NCBI GenBank assembly: GCA_030340625.1
Contig: JAOPHQ010001133.1
Location: forward strand, 124,001-188,000
From: Merluccius polli
Taxonomy: Eukaryota; Chordata; Actinopteri; Gadiformes; Merlucciidae
Reading direction: 5' to 3'
DNA length: 64,000 nucleotides
Positions within the stretch are counted from its first letter, which is position 1. Every line of letters begins with the position of its first letter. Under the pieces are notes generated by a model, which did no database searches, was not told where the DNA came from, and was given only the letters and a program-made list of their open reading frames with translations. This document shows positions 22,486-33,516 of this stretch, piece by piece. The translations under genes were made by a program, and so were the position numbers.

Positions 22486-23520
22486 TATTTTTTTAATGCC
22501 GTTTATGAAATAAATATGAACTAATGCCACAATTATTCATGTCTGCGATCATCACAGAGTCCACAAGCACCGCAGGTCACAATCAACGATGCCACAATCG
22601 ATCACAGCTGTAAATGCTTCTCATGGGGAAAGAAGCAACGGTGATGGACCTGTACTAAACGCCCTATCCATACTATGGGTCTGTGAAATGCTAATGAAAT
22701 CAAATGTATTTATTAAGCGCATTTAATACGGTGTGCATTTATTTGCCCACCGTTTTCATTGTTATGACCACTGTTATTATTTTTTTTAATGCCGTTTATG
22801 AAATAAATATGAACTAATGCCACAATTATTCATGTCTGCGATCATCACAGAGTCCACAAGCAACAATCAACGATGCCACAATCGATCACAGCTGTAAATG
22901 CTTCTTATGGGGAAAGAAGCAACGGTGATGGACCGTAGGCCTACTAAACGTCCTATCCATACTATGGGTCTGTGAAATGCTAATGAAATCAAATGTATTT
23001 ATTAAGCGCATTTAATACAGTGTGCAATTATTTATTTATGTTTTTGTTTGAATGCCCACCGTTTTCATTGTTATGACCACCGTTATTATTTTTTTAATGC
23101 CGTTTATGAAATAAATATGAACTAATGCCACAATTATTCATGTCTGCCATCATCACAGAGTCCACAAGCAACAATCAACGATGCCACAATCGATCACAGC
23201 TGTAGGCTAAATGCTTCTTATGGGGAAAGAAGCAATGGTGATGGACCGTACTAAACGCCCTATCCATACTATGGGTCTGTGAAATGCTAATGAAATCAAA
23301 TGTATTTATTAAGCGCATTTAATACGGTGTGCAATTATTTATTTATGTTTTTGTTTGAATGCCCACCGTTTTCATTGTTATGACCACCGTTATTATTATT
23401 TTGAATGCCGTTTATGAAATAAATATGAACTAATGCCACAATTATTCATGTCTGCCATCATAGTCACCGCAGGTCACAATCAACGATGCCACAATCGATC
23501 ACAGCTGTAAATGCGGGGAA
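22486..23520 (+). repeat. ~300-bp subterminal tandem repeat of the Ginger element
   Basis: Units begin around 22486, 22785, 23086 and 23394 with TTATTATTTTTTTAATGCCG, and contain ATCAACGATGCCACAATCG and TAAACGCCCTATCCATA. The third and fourth copies share an extra TTTATGTTTTTG segment. An inverse, shorter array lies at 29930-30260 near the other end. Copies also include the inner end of the terminal arm (GGGGAAAGAAGCAAC), so the arms seem to have grown by local duplication. Confidence 0.85.
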
Positions 23521-24024
23521 AATGAGTCAAACCCCAACCAATTTCTTTCAGGTCATTTGCCTCATATCTGTATGTGCACACAATTATTCATGTCTGCGAT
23601 CATCACAGAGCCCACAAGCAGCAGGTCGCAATCTACGATGGGTCACAATCCATGACAGCAGACCGTCGAATTCTGCGACCCCACTGTGATGCAGGGAAAG
23701 AAGAAGCTGAACGTTGGGAAGGCCCATGCAAGTGAATGGAGCAGTCTACAGCATTGAGAAGAGCCGTGTAATAATCCTTAATAATTCAACTTGAGTTTTT
23801 TTTGTTTTGTTTTTTTACAAAAGTGGGTACAACATGAATCTTGACGAAAACTGGTGGCGTCCCCAGCGGAATCAACGCCGCCTATGACGTTGGATGTTAT
23901 GATTTGAATTCTGACATAAACATAAACAGACTGACAACCGTTATCAGAAAGTTAACGTAGGCCTACACTTTTTGAGCAGCAGTTTCAAGAGCGCATTATT
24001 TGTAGAATAGGCTATAGGCCTATT

Positions 24025-27000
24025 ATGGAGAAACAAATGTTTGAGGAATTGAGGGAGTTTATCATCAATGGAGAGTTTCCCAATGAAACTGATAAAAAAC
24101 AGCGCTGGACAATTCGACGACGAGCCTTAAACTACGTCATCAATGGTAGGCTCAAACTAGATATTTTATATATTATAGCAATAAATTATTTATCAATAAA
24201 TTATGCAGTTATGCATTGCAATTCATGTGAGGCCTGTTGTGATGTTCTTTGAGGAAGAAGGCCGCCGACGCAGGATCACTTTTAACTCACTTTATTTGTT
24301 TAGCTTTAGGTATATTATCTATGAAGGTGCGGTTAATACAATTTATATATTTGTTTCTATTCCCTAGTGTAGATATTACAGCCTGTTGATACATGCTGTT
24401 AGTTATTCGTAACAGGCATGTAGGCCGAATTAAACCAGGCTTAAAGGGTACTCAATAATTGCCATTCTATCTTCTAGACGGCGAATTGTTTTATGTCAGA
24501 CATAGGGGCTCGGACAAGGAGGAAAAGGTGAAAGTGGTCTGTGGGGCAGCTGAGGCCGACGCCTTATTTAAAGAATTTCACTGCAGCGACATTGGCACAC
24601 ACTGCGGCCAAATTCGTACCAGGACAGTGATTTCACAAAGGTTTTACTGGCCTGGCATGTCCACCGACATTGATAATTGGGTTTGTTTTTGCTTTCATAT
24701 TTAATAATTTTCTACTTTATTCAGCACAAAAAAACGGCAAATCACGTGAAAATATCTTCCATAGGTATCACAATGCATTGTGTGTCAGCAAAATCGACAT
24801 GACCTCAAGCATGGCACAGAGTATAAACCAATAAAGGTAAAATTTCATTTTTGTGTCTTTTAATCCATGTTCCTAGATGGGAGGAACATTCATCATATTT
24901 TCAACATATTTCATGTGTGAATAACATAGCAATTACTCTTTCTCTGTCTTTCTCTCTTTGTTTTCAAACAGACCAAAGTTCCTTTTGAACTAATAGGCAT
25001 GGACCTGGTTGGAAAACTTGTGATGACTAATCAGGGAAATCAGTAAATCTGTGTAATGGTGGACTACTTTACTCGATGGTCACAGGCCTATGCCATAAAA
25101 TCAAAATCTGCAGCAGAGGTCACACAATGCATTCTGAAATTTGTTTATCAATTTGAGGTGCCACAGAGAATACTCACTGACCAAGGAAGAGAATTTGTCA
25201 ACCAAGTATGTATTTTTATCGCTATTTTAGCAAACATGAACTTTCAAATGACTATGTTTTATTTATTCAATGTTACAGTGGGGTTAATTTGTTCTCTGCA
25301 CCATTCATACAGGTCAACACAGAAGTGTGCCAAATTTTGGGGATAAGGAGGAGTCTCTGTTCCCCATACCACCCCCAGACGAATGGGTTGGTGGAGAGAT
25401 TAAATGGCACTATACACAGGTTAAGAGATGTATTTTACAACTAGTTCAATTGACAAAATTACCTTGTTAAAAATCGAAGAAACAGCATTTAACATACTCA
25501 AATAAAAGGGTAATATTAAACTTTTTTCAACTGTCTAGAGCTCTGGGGAAGCTCGCAAGAGAAAAACCCAACACATGGGATGGATACCTGGACGCTGTCA
25601 TGTTTGGTCTGCGCACCAAAAGGCAGCTCACAACCCGCTTCTCTCCATTTTTCCTGATGTTTGGGAGGGAAGCAAGGTATCCATCTCAGGTGCAGGAAAA
25701 CTATGAGGTTAGTTGGATTGTTATATATATATTCTCTTGTTCTTCAAAAAAATATTTTGAACAATTATTGAATGAGGTTACATAGTTATGAACTGTAATC
25801 AAATTAAATAACCAATTTTGTTTTTTTACAGGTCGATGGGTCCTTTGAGGAGCAGTTTAATGAAGAGGAGGTGGCAATGGACATCGAGCGACAGGACAAA
25901 ATTGTCAACATTGTCCAGCAAAATGTGGAGAAGGTTCAGGAGAGAACCAGAGGTAGACTGCAATCCCTGCAAAAGAGAAAGTGCTTTAAGGTGGGGGACA
26001 TGGTGTGGAGGAAGAATGTCCGTAGCCTGCAGCGGAAAGGAGGAAAGCTCGATCCTGAGTTTCTTGGGCCGTTCACAGTGGTGAACATTGAAGAAAAAAG
26101 TGTTGACCTTGTGGATAGTTCAGGAAAATCTATCCACAAGGTCAACACTGATCACCTGAAGCTGCACACTACCCCAACCCCAAGAATTCCTCGGAGGTTG
26201 AGAATTCCCCCAGTCTCTTCCATTACCTCCACTCCACCTGCTGCCACCTCCATTCCACCTGCCACCTCCGCACCACCTGATGCCACCTCCACTCCACCTG
26301 CTGCCACCTCCACTCCACCTGCTGCCACCTCCACTCCACCTGCCACCTCCACTCCACCTGCCACCTCCACTCCACCTGATGCCACCTCCACTCCACCTGC
26401 TGCCACCTCCACTCCACCTGCTGCCACCTCCACTCCACCTGCCACCTCCACTCCACCTGCTGCCACCTCCACTCCACCTGCCACCTCCACTCCACCTGCC
26501 ACCTCCACTCCACCTGCCACCTCCACTCAACCTGCTGCCACCTCCACTCCACCTGCTGCCACCTCCACTCCACCTGCCACCTCCACTCAACCTGCTGCCA
26601 CCTCCACTCCACCTGCTGCCACCTCCACTCCACCTGATGCCACCTCCACTCCACCTGCCACCTCCACTCCACCTGCTGCCACCTCCACTCCACCTGCCAC
26701 CTCCACTCAACCTGCCACCTCCACTCAACCTGCCACCTCCACTCCACCTGCCACCTCCACTCCACCTGCCACCTCCACTCCACCTGCTGCCACCTCCACT
26801 CCACCTGCCACCTCCACTCCACCTGCTGCCACCTCCACTCCACCTGATGCCACCTCCACTCAACCTGCCACCTCCACTCAACCTGCTCCTCCACTCCACC
26901 TGATGCCACCTCCACTCCACCTGCTGCCACCTCCACTTCAGAGAAATGTATGTAACGCTATGAAGCTCACTCTGATATTGTACATTTTGATGTAAATGTT

Positions 27001-29329
27001 CAACCTTAAAAGTTCAGGTAACTCAAACAAAACAGCTGTTCAGGAGAGAAGATATTGAATCGATTGAATAACATAATAATAATTATAACATTTTCTTTTT
27101 TTTCATGTAAGATGTTACAGAGGCTTGGGACGGCAAAAATGTTCATGTTCTGCTGTCCAGAATTGGACCATACAAGCTGTTTTATTGGGACATCTGTAGG
27201 ACAACTCCGGGTCAGAAACTCGAGAGTGAGGTAAGCTTCAGTATTTTATTCTCCTTTAGTTAACTCATATAATAACAAGGAAATCTCCAAATGCTAGTAC
27301 ACCATAAGTTAACTGACTTCATTTTCAAATGGATTTGCTTTCCCCAGGTGATCAATGCCACCCTGCTGAGGATGGTCCAAAAGTATAATTGCCAAGGGGG
27401 CAAAAAGGCACTGTGCATTGATACGTACCCTATGACCCAAATTTGGAACGGGAAGACTGCAATTCTAAGGGTAGGCACAGGTGTTTTTTTTAACAGTGAA
27501 TTGTGTGTTATTATTTATATATTATTGTGGGGTTTTTTAACAGTGAATTGTGTGTTATTATTTATATATTATTGTGTTATTTTAGAAGTGTAATCCATCA
27601 TTGTATGGAGTCATTCTGGGGGTAGTGAATGAGCCAAATCATTGGATACTCACAGTAAGTTAAACATTATCTTACCCTATGTATTCATATTTTCTTTTCC
27701 AAGGCACATCCATGATTTTATTAGGATAGGTGAATGTGACACATGCACAATGTGCTTATCCAAATTTCTCTAGGTCATCTTCCCCTCAGAACAGAGGAGC
27801 CTTGTGCTGGATCCACTCGGCAATGATGCCTCCAAAATAAAAAGATGTCTGGAGACCACAAGGTAACAGTTGTGTTCTATGGCCTGACCCCGGCAGGCGG
27901 AAAGCTGTTATTTAACCATTGGAGTATGGGTGAAACAGGTGAAAGGAATGACCTTAACTGATGGGATGATGCTGTGCAGGTGTGTGAGAACTGTGGTACT
28001 GTCCATGGTGGTGCATGCGTGCACCTTGTGCTCATTTGCTAATTTGCTGCTTTTTGTCTACTTTTCAGAGCATTCATGAGAGCGAGGGGCTGTACGGTGT
28101 CCAGGTGGAAAGCCAACACTGTGCCACATAGCTTGCAACTTGATTTCACTTCATGTGGAATATTTGCCATCAAAGTAAGTTTTTGAATTGCATATTTCTT
28201 TATGGAAACATGAAGCAGATTTTGAAAAGGTCTCTTTTTTCAACATTTAAACTCCTAGAGAGACATAAAGTTGATGAATTTTGATTAAGTTAAACTGGGC
28301 CAGTATGTTTTGAATATCCATTTATTCAAACATGTTTTTAGTATGCTGAGAAAGTCCTGGCAGAGGAGTCTCCTACTTTCCCAAACTCAAACTACAGGAG
28401 GGAAATTGCTGTGACTCTTCTTAATGAGACTGGTATGTTAACCCTTTTCAAACTTCTATTAACACCATGAGGATTTCAAATATCATAATTGAAATGAATA
28501 TAAAAAAGTCTAGAAAGTTAGTATGTATCACTCATGGTATATTTTCCCATGGAAATAAGAAGAAAATAGAATATGTAATCAATACCATATCTTAACCAGA
28601 TGATCTCAGTGAGCTGTGCCACTGCTGTGGAGAGGGAGAAGAAGTGCGAGGAGGAGGGTCTCAAGACAGACCTGATGCCACTGACTGGGTAAGTTATTGT
28701 TATAACACCACCGTTTTCTAGTTTTTTGCTTATTTAGATCAGCCTGAGTTCTTGGCTCAGGTTGTTGGCAGAAGGCATGATGTAAACAAGTACCAGGGAG
28801 ATCGGCCTAAATTCATGTGAATTAGGGTCTGAACAGCAGCTGTGCATGTAACATGGATGTCAATATAACTATGTCTTAAACCCATGTCTTAACATATATA
28901 CAAACCTCGCCTGTGTCTTTGCATGACTGTGTATGTTAAACAGTCTTAGTTTAGGCCTATATTAAATAGATAAATGCATTAAATGAACAAAAAAATAATA
29001 AACCATGGTATAAATCAACAATATCTTTACTCTGCTCTTTATGCCAACCTGTCTGGTACAGGAGAAGACACACATTTGACATAGATATTTACACTGAACT
29101 TTTGTCCCATTTAATATGACCTCGGCTTAAGATAACATAAATAAGATTTACTTTATTAATCCTGAGGGGAATTGTTGTGTTTCAGATCCAGTGTGACACC
29201 TGCGGAAGGTGGTACCATGCGGGTTGTGTTGGGAGACCTGACAGAGATCATTTCTACAGCTGTCCTGCATGTCCCCAGGCTCAAATGAGTCGATGCACTA
29301 AAAATCCATCAAAAAAAATAAAAATGTAG
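24025..29329 (+). CDS. Ginger transposase: integrase, Ulp1-like protease, PHD finger (15 exons)
   Basis: Exons with GT/AG borders, by eye: 24025-24145, 24478-24680, 24765-24836, 24972-25205, 25313-25419, 25539-25707, 25832-26947, 27112-27230, 27348-27470, 27586-27654, 27774-27862, 28069-28174, 28342-28432, 28600-28688, 29186-29329. Exons 2-3 hold an H2C2 zinc module (HCSDIGTHCG; CIVCQQ). Exons 4-5 hold the integrase core with GMDLVG, TDQGREF and NGLVERLNG (D, D, E). Exon 7 ends in a Pro/Thr/Ala repeat. Exons 8-12 form a Ulp1/C48-like protease with NHWIL, LVLDPLG and LQLDFTSCGIF, giving His, Asp, Gln and Cys. Exons 14-15 form a PHD finger (CHCCGEG to CPAC). A TAA at 25044-25046 and a frameshift near 26885 show that this copy is dead. 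The first exon could start upstream. Confidence 0.88.
24238..24414 (-). mobile_element. Internally deleted solo LTR in Ginger intron 1
   Basis: It matches the outer parts of the LTR at 5862-12628: the right end TGTTACGAATAAC and the left end through GGCGGCCTTCTTCC to ATCACA. About 240 bp in the middle are gone, joined at CTATGAA/GGTGCGG. No convincing target duplication is visible. The insertion leaves the splice donor at 24146 and acceptor at 24477 untouched. Confidence 0.85.
26216..26940 (+). repeat. 18/21-bp coding minisatellite (Pro/Thr/Ala/Ser)
   Basis: About 38 units of ACCTCCACTCCACCTGC with or without an extra triplet encode TSTPPA, TSTPPAA and TSTPPDA blocks in the Ginger exon 7. 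Units vary between TPP and TQP and between PAA, PDA and PA, so they expanded as mixed blocks. One unit near 26885 has lost a base (or four) and shifts the frame. The tract is open in several frames on both strands, so long frames seen there are artefacts. Confidence 0.9.
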
Positions 29330-29447
29330 ATAACCATGTGACATGATTGTACGCCATCCTGTGAGGATGAACACTGAGTTTCAGCGGCCCTCACAACCGT
29401 CACCACCACCCCACCCCACCCCCCCCGTGAGGATGTACACTGTTGTA

Positions 29448-29650
29448 TATTACATTACATTACATTATATTTAGCAGACGCTTTTATCCAAAGCGACTTA
29501 CAATTGAGGAAGACAATCAAGTTTCAGTAACATAAGATTTGACATGGTTACTATAGAACATTAAAGACAAAGGCGATTCAACTTCAATAGCATAAGAGTG
29601 ATCAACATATCTTTAATAACAGTGAACAGAGTGAACATCATCATATAATC
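29448..29650 (-). mobile_element. 5'-truncated L2 fragment (3' tail)
   Basis: On the minus strand it reads the L2 3' end: GACTTTGGATAAAAGCG-type sequence, GTCTGCTAAATATAATGTAATG, and upstream text matching 57500-57600. It therefore belongs to the same subfamily as the + strand L2 at 55078-57652. It lies between the last Ginger exon and the right arm. Confidence 0.85.
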
Positions 29651-30865
29651 AGTTGTATTATATAGCCTAGTATATAGGGTTAACAAACCTATGGTGGCAT
29701 CCTGCCTTCAGTGAGCATATTCTATAGTTCTCTGCAAACGTATGGTCGCATCTTACCTTCAGTGAGCATAGTTCTCTGCAAACCTATGGTGGCATCTTGC
29801 CCTCAGTGTCTTGAACAACCACACATAAAAGGTTGCACATTTATATGAATTTTTCCGATTTCGTGAATAATTGTGTGCACATAGCCTACAGATATGAGGA
29901 CGACAAATTACCTGAAAAAATTTGGTTGGGGTTTGACTCATTTTCCCCGCATTTACAGCTGTGATCGATTGTGGCATCGTTGATTGTTGCTTGTGGACTC
30001 TGTGATGATCGCAGACATGAATAATTGTGGCATTAGTTCATATTTATTTCATAAACGGCATTAAAAAAAATAATAACAGTAGTCATAACAATGAAAACGG
30101 TGGGCAAATAATTGCACACCGTATTAAATGCGCTTAATAAATACATTTGATTTCATTAGCATTTCGCAGACCCATAGTATGGATAGGGCGTTTAGTACGG
30201 TCCACATAATTGTGGCATTAGTTCATATTTATTTCATAAATGGCATTAAAAAAAAATAATAACAGACCCATATGGATAGGGCGTTTAGTACGGTCCATCA
30301 CCGTTGCTTCTTTCCCCATAAGACGCTACAGTCAGTAAGACGCTATCAAGAAAGAAAGTATTGCCCGGTGTCACAAAACGAATATACCCATTCCGAGTGC
30401 TCGATGACGATACCCTTTAAGCTCGTGCATGTTTCCGCACGTGAACGACTTCATGCCTGTCTACGCTTCAAACTCGTGCATGTAGCAGAAAATGTGAAAC
30501 AGCGCCCCCTGGGGTCACATATTTCGGTGGGTCGCAGAATTCGGTGTAACACCGGTAGCGGTGAATGATTCAGTCGTTCAGTCGTTCAGACTCAGCTCCG
30601 CCCCTCGTTCGCCGTTCGCAACATTCAAACGAATCACGAATGCAGTTAAGTTACCATTCAGAGATGAAGTTACAGTTCAACTCCGACAAACCAACTGGGG
30701 GAGGGGGGTTGATGGTGTTAATAAATGTGTGAATAATAGCAAATACAACATTGTGTCTGGTTGAATATGTTAACATATGTATTTAATTTGAGTTAAACAG
30801 ATTTATTTAATGTATGCATAATGACATGTCCGGATCAAAATGCCCCATTCCCCCAATTCAACGTA

Positions 30866-30891
30866 ACGTTAGACAAACCACACGCAGCGGG

Positions 30892-30924
<33 letters not shown>

Positions 30925-31110
30925 GGGGGGGGGGGGTAGTAGATTATTGGATGTTTAATATATCAGCAAGATAATAGACTTGGTAAAGTTAGACAAACCA
31001 AACGCAGCGGGATGTGTGTGTGTGTGGGGGGGGGGGGGGGGGGGGGGGCGTATTGGATGTTTAATATATCAGCAAGATAATAGACTTGATTTAGCAATGA
31101 TGAGTTTTAA
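30866..31110 (+). repeat. Two-copy ~115-bp repeat with GT and long G runs
   Basis: GTTAGACAAACCAMACGCAGCGGGATG, then (GT)n, then a G run, then TTGGATGTTTAATATATCAG occurs at 30870 and 30987. The second copy has an uninterrupted G run of about 22 at 31027-31049. Run length there may be unreliable in any assembly. Confidence 0.85.
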
Positions 31111-31573
31111 AGTTAATGATGTACAGTTGTGTTTATTCTGGGCATATTTTATTTACTATTGTGAAGATGGCCATTGGCCACCCCCACTCAAGACCAAGAT
31201 CCACCAAGGTGGGGGTCCCGGCCGGGTTGCGTGTGTGAGAAGGAAGCATGAAAGAACGAGACAGATTGACGAGACATTCAAATGTATTATTAATCTGGCA
31301 TGACACAGAAAATACAAAGACTGCATGCATTTACCATTTCACTGATATTTAAATACGATTGGCTGGCTCTCGTGAGTCGTGACGTCTCAGTCCTCGAGTC
31401 AATCACAGTCAGAACGACTCGCGAATCAGCCGCGAATCAGCAGCGCGTCAGAGACTCAGCGAACGAGACGAACGACGGCGAACGAGACGAACGAGAGTGG
31501 CGAACGAGGTCACTTCGTTCACGTTAAAGAGTCGTTCGTTCGAACTGGTTCGTTCGCGAACGAGCCATCACTA

Positions 31574-32938
31574 TTGCAGATGCTTTGTGGAATTTTAAGT
31601 GGGGATGGGACTTGTGAAGTCGGGCCTTTAATGACTGAGGCTTATATACTATGTTTACTTTCTCTGTCTGCTGTAAAATTCCCTCAAAAAGCAAATTCAA
31701 CTTTGATAGGCGAAGCACCTCCTTTTCCTTCACTAGTCTCTCCTCAATGACAGTCTCACAGAAAAGCTTGTAACCATTTTCATACAAGTTGCCATCAGTT
31801 TTTTCCGTTTTTGTTTTTGACAGGTACAGGCACCGGTTGTAATCGCTGAAGCAGGTGGGGTGGTATCGCGCCACACTGGCAACCAAGTCGCGACCTTGGA
31901 TCTGAAGGAGAGACTCATCCTTTCTTCCTTGAGCTGCCACAAGCAATTTCCCAGCACTTATAGTCTCACACTGACGGAGTTTTTCCCTGATCCGTTTTCT
32001 GCTATGTCTCTCAACAATGTGTTTGACACGCTTGCAAATTAGACACTGTACAGGTAGCAGATGTGGTGCTCTCTTGAATGTACAGAAATTGCTTGTTTAT
32101 GACCTTAGAGCTCGTTTTACTGGAGTCTCCTCACCATCTTCTGTTTCTGTCCCTACCTCTAGCCCTAAAAGATGAACAGAAGACAGCAGATTTAGGCTAT
32201 ATCCTTCATAATTAATGTAGAAAACCTGTTTGTAACTGGATTGTTGTGTTTCTCTTCCTTTTGTTCATTGTGTGTGTGAGAGAGAATAAAACATTCTTAT
32301 AGTGCACCCTTTTCCCTTTTTTGACTTGACTAAATGCTTTGCCAGCACTCTAACAGAAGTACATACAATTTCAAATCCACCAAAGCGGGGATTGACGGAA
32401 TAAGTTGGAGAACCACTGGTCTAAACCATTGTAATTACACCATGTAGTACTAAAATTACTATCATGAAGCCAACTCCTTCTCTTGTATGTTTTGAACCAT
32501 TATGTGGTGGTATTTTCCTCTAAACACTGTTTCTCGACAGATTCAAACTTGGACTGGGTTCAAACTCAATATTAAGTTCACCTATTAGTTCATAGGCCAT
32601 CTCATATGTCTTTACAAACCTTCATTCGCAGCTTCCTTCTCTCTTCTCTTCTGTGCTCTTTTGATTTTGGTGACATTTGTGAAATGGCAGTAGCATTGCC
32701 TATGATAGCCACTGCTGGTTGGCACTGCAGTAGTAGGCTCATGGCATGTTAAATTAAATTTCTGAACTGCCTCCTCTGCTACATCACTCTCTGGACAACC
32801 TAGATCTCTCCACTGGAAAACAGACTTGGCGAATTTCTCCCAGCTAATGCCTGAAAAGGGGACTATGTGGTCGTCTCCCTTCGATACATGCATACAGCAC
32901 TCCATCATTTTATTCAGACCATGCTGCCTAGCAAACAT
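31574..32938 (-). pseudogene. CXC-transposon gene, N-terminal and middle parts
   Basis: Two blocks in order: 32938-32612 starts MFARQHGLNKMMECC and has GYHRQCYCHFTNVTKIKRAQKRREK; 31946-31574 has LLQIQGRDLVASVARYHPTCFSDYNRCL, a Cys/His pattern typical of the repeated fish family it resembles. It continues in frame after the hAT at 22096. Between the blocks (31947-32611) I see no long frame; an intron with a donor near 32611 and an acceptor near 31950 is possible. No catalytic domain is recognised. Confidence 0.65.
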
Positions 32939-33516
32939 GAGTGAGAATTGTACAAACTAGCTTATTATCACGTGGTGATCTTAACAGTGATATTATAGGT
33001 GAAATTCACAAGCAAAACATTGCAACATTGTATTGAAGTCAAGGCATTTATTAAAGAAGATCACAAAGAAATAAGGACATCGTATGGCAGCAGAATAAAG
33101 AGAAATCACATCTTAATACGGTAAAAACAATCACCTGTACTTTCACATTAAGGGCTTTTTTATCAAGTTAAATAGGCCGACAGACTGAGTTAACTAAAAA
33201 ATCCATCTCCTCCTTATTGTCTCCACACCGGGTTTGTTGACATAAACGTCACCCACGCGGCTATTTTACAGACACGCGATTGGACAATTACAGTAAGTAC
33301 GTCATATATTTGGGACCCTGGACGTAGTTGCCCATTGTGTTTGCCAGGAAAAGTTAGCTGAATAACTTATCAGCTTTCAAATATGCGAGACAATTAGGAG
33401 TGGCAACAATTTTTGCTCGGTTTGTTGGCAATTCTAGAGATGATCTACAAAAAAACAGGTTAGCCATCGTTTGTACAGTGTCGATAACACGATACGGCCT
33501 CTCGGCCCACCGCCTA

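Larger units (their letters stand above)
22193..30551 (+). mobile_element. Ginger-type integrase DNA transposon (8.4 kb)
   Basis: The arms 22193-22500 and 30243-30551 are inverse copies with almost no differences, starting TGTTACACCGAATTCTGCGA. The 4-bp duplication CCGG flanks it (22189-22192 and 30552-30555), within the hAT. The TG..CA ends, short duplication and gypsy-like integrase in a multi-exon gene fit the Ginger superfamily as I know it. Subterminal 300-bp repeats extend each arm inwards. Confidence 0.88.
22097..31573. mobile_element. Non-autonomous hAT carrying the Ginger element
   Basis: The ends are TAGTGGTGG and, inverted, CCATCACTA. The 8-bp duplication TTGCAGAT flanks exactly (22089-22096 and 31574-31581), and its removal restores the CXC gene frame. 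Its own DNA is only about 1.1 kb (22097-22192 and 30552-31573). It is rich in TTCGTTCG / CGAACGAA words near both ends (subterminal repeats), and it has no transposase gene. Confidence 0.9.
20867..33516 (-). mobile_element. DNA transposon with CXC-domain gene, unclassified
   Basis: The ends TAGGCGGTGGGCCG and CGGCCCACCGCCTA are inverted repeats. They are flanked by ATG (20864-20866 and 33517-33519), a 3-bp duplication that restores the L1 reading frame exactly when removed. After subtraction of the hAT inside, the element is about 3.2 kb. It carries a minus-strand gene (32938 to 21697). A 3-bp duplication fits Academ, CACTA or PIF/Harbinger elements, but I recognise no transposase core, so it may be a non-autonomous or deleted derivative. 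Confidence 0.78.

Noticed and set aside
5862..24414. LTRs at 5862-12628 and 24238-24414 as the two ends of one element
   Set aside because: The primer site shows that the body lies left of 5862, and everything between belongs to other nested elements with their own target duplications.
24233..24424. AGGCC as target duplication of the LTR in Ginger intron 1
   Set aside because: It would require an LTR end without TG/CA termini; probably chance.
26120..26940. Long Trp/Arg/Gly, Val/Glu/Ala/Gly and Pro/Leu/His frames on both strands
   Set aside because: They are other-frame readings of the coding minisatellite in Ginger exon 7 and have no independent support.
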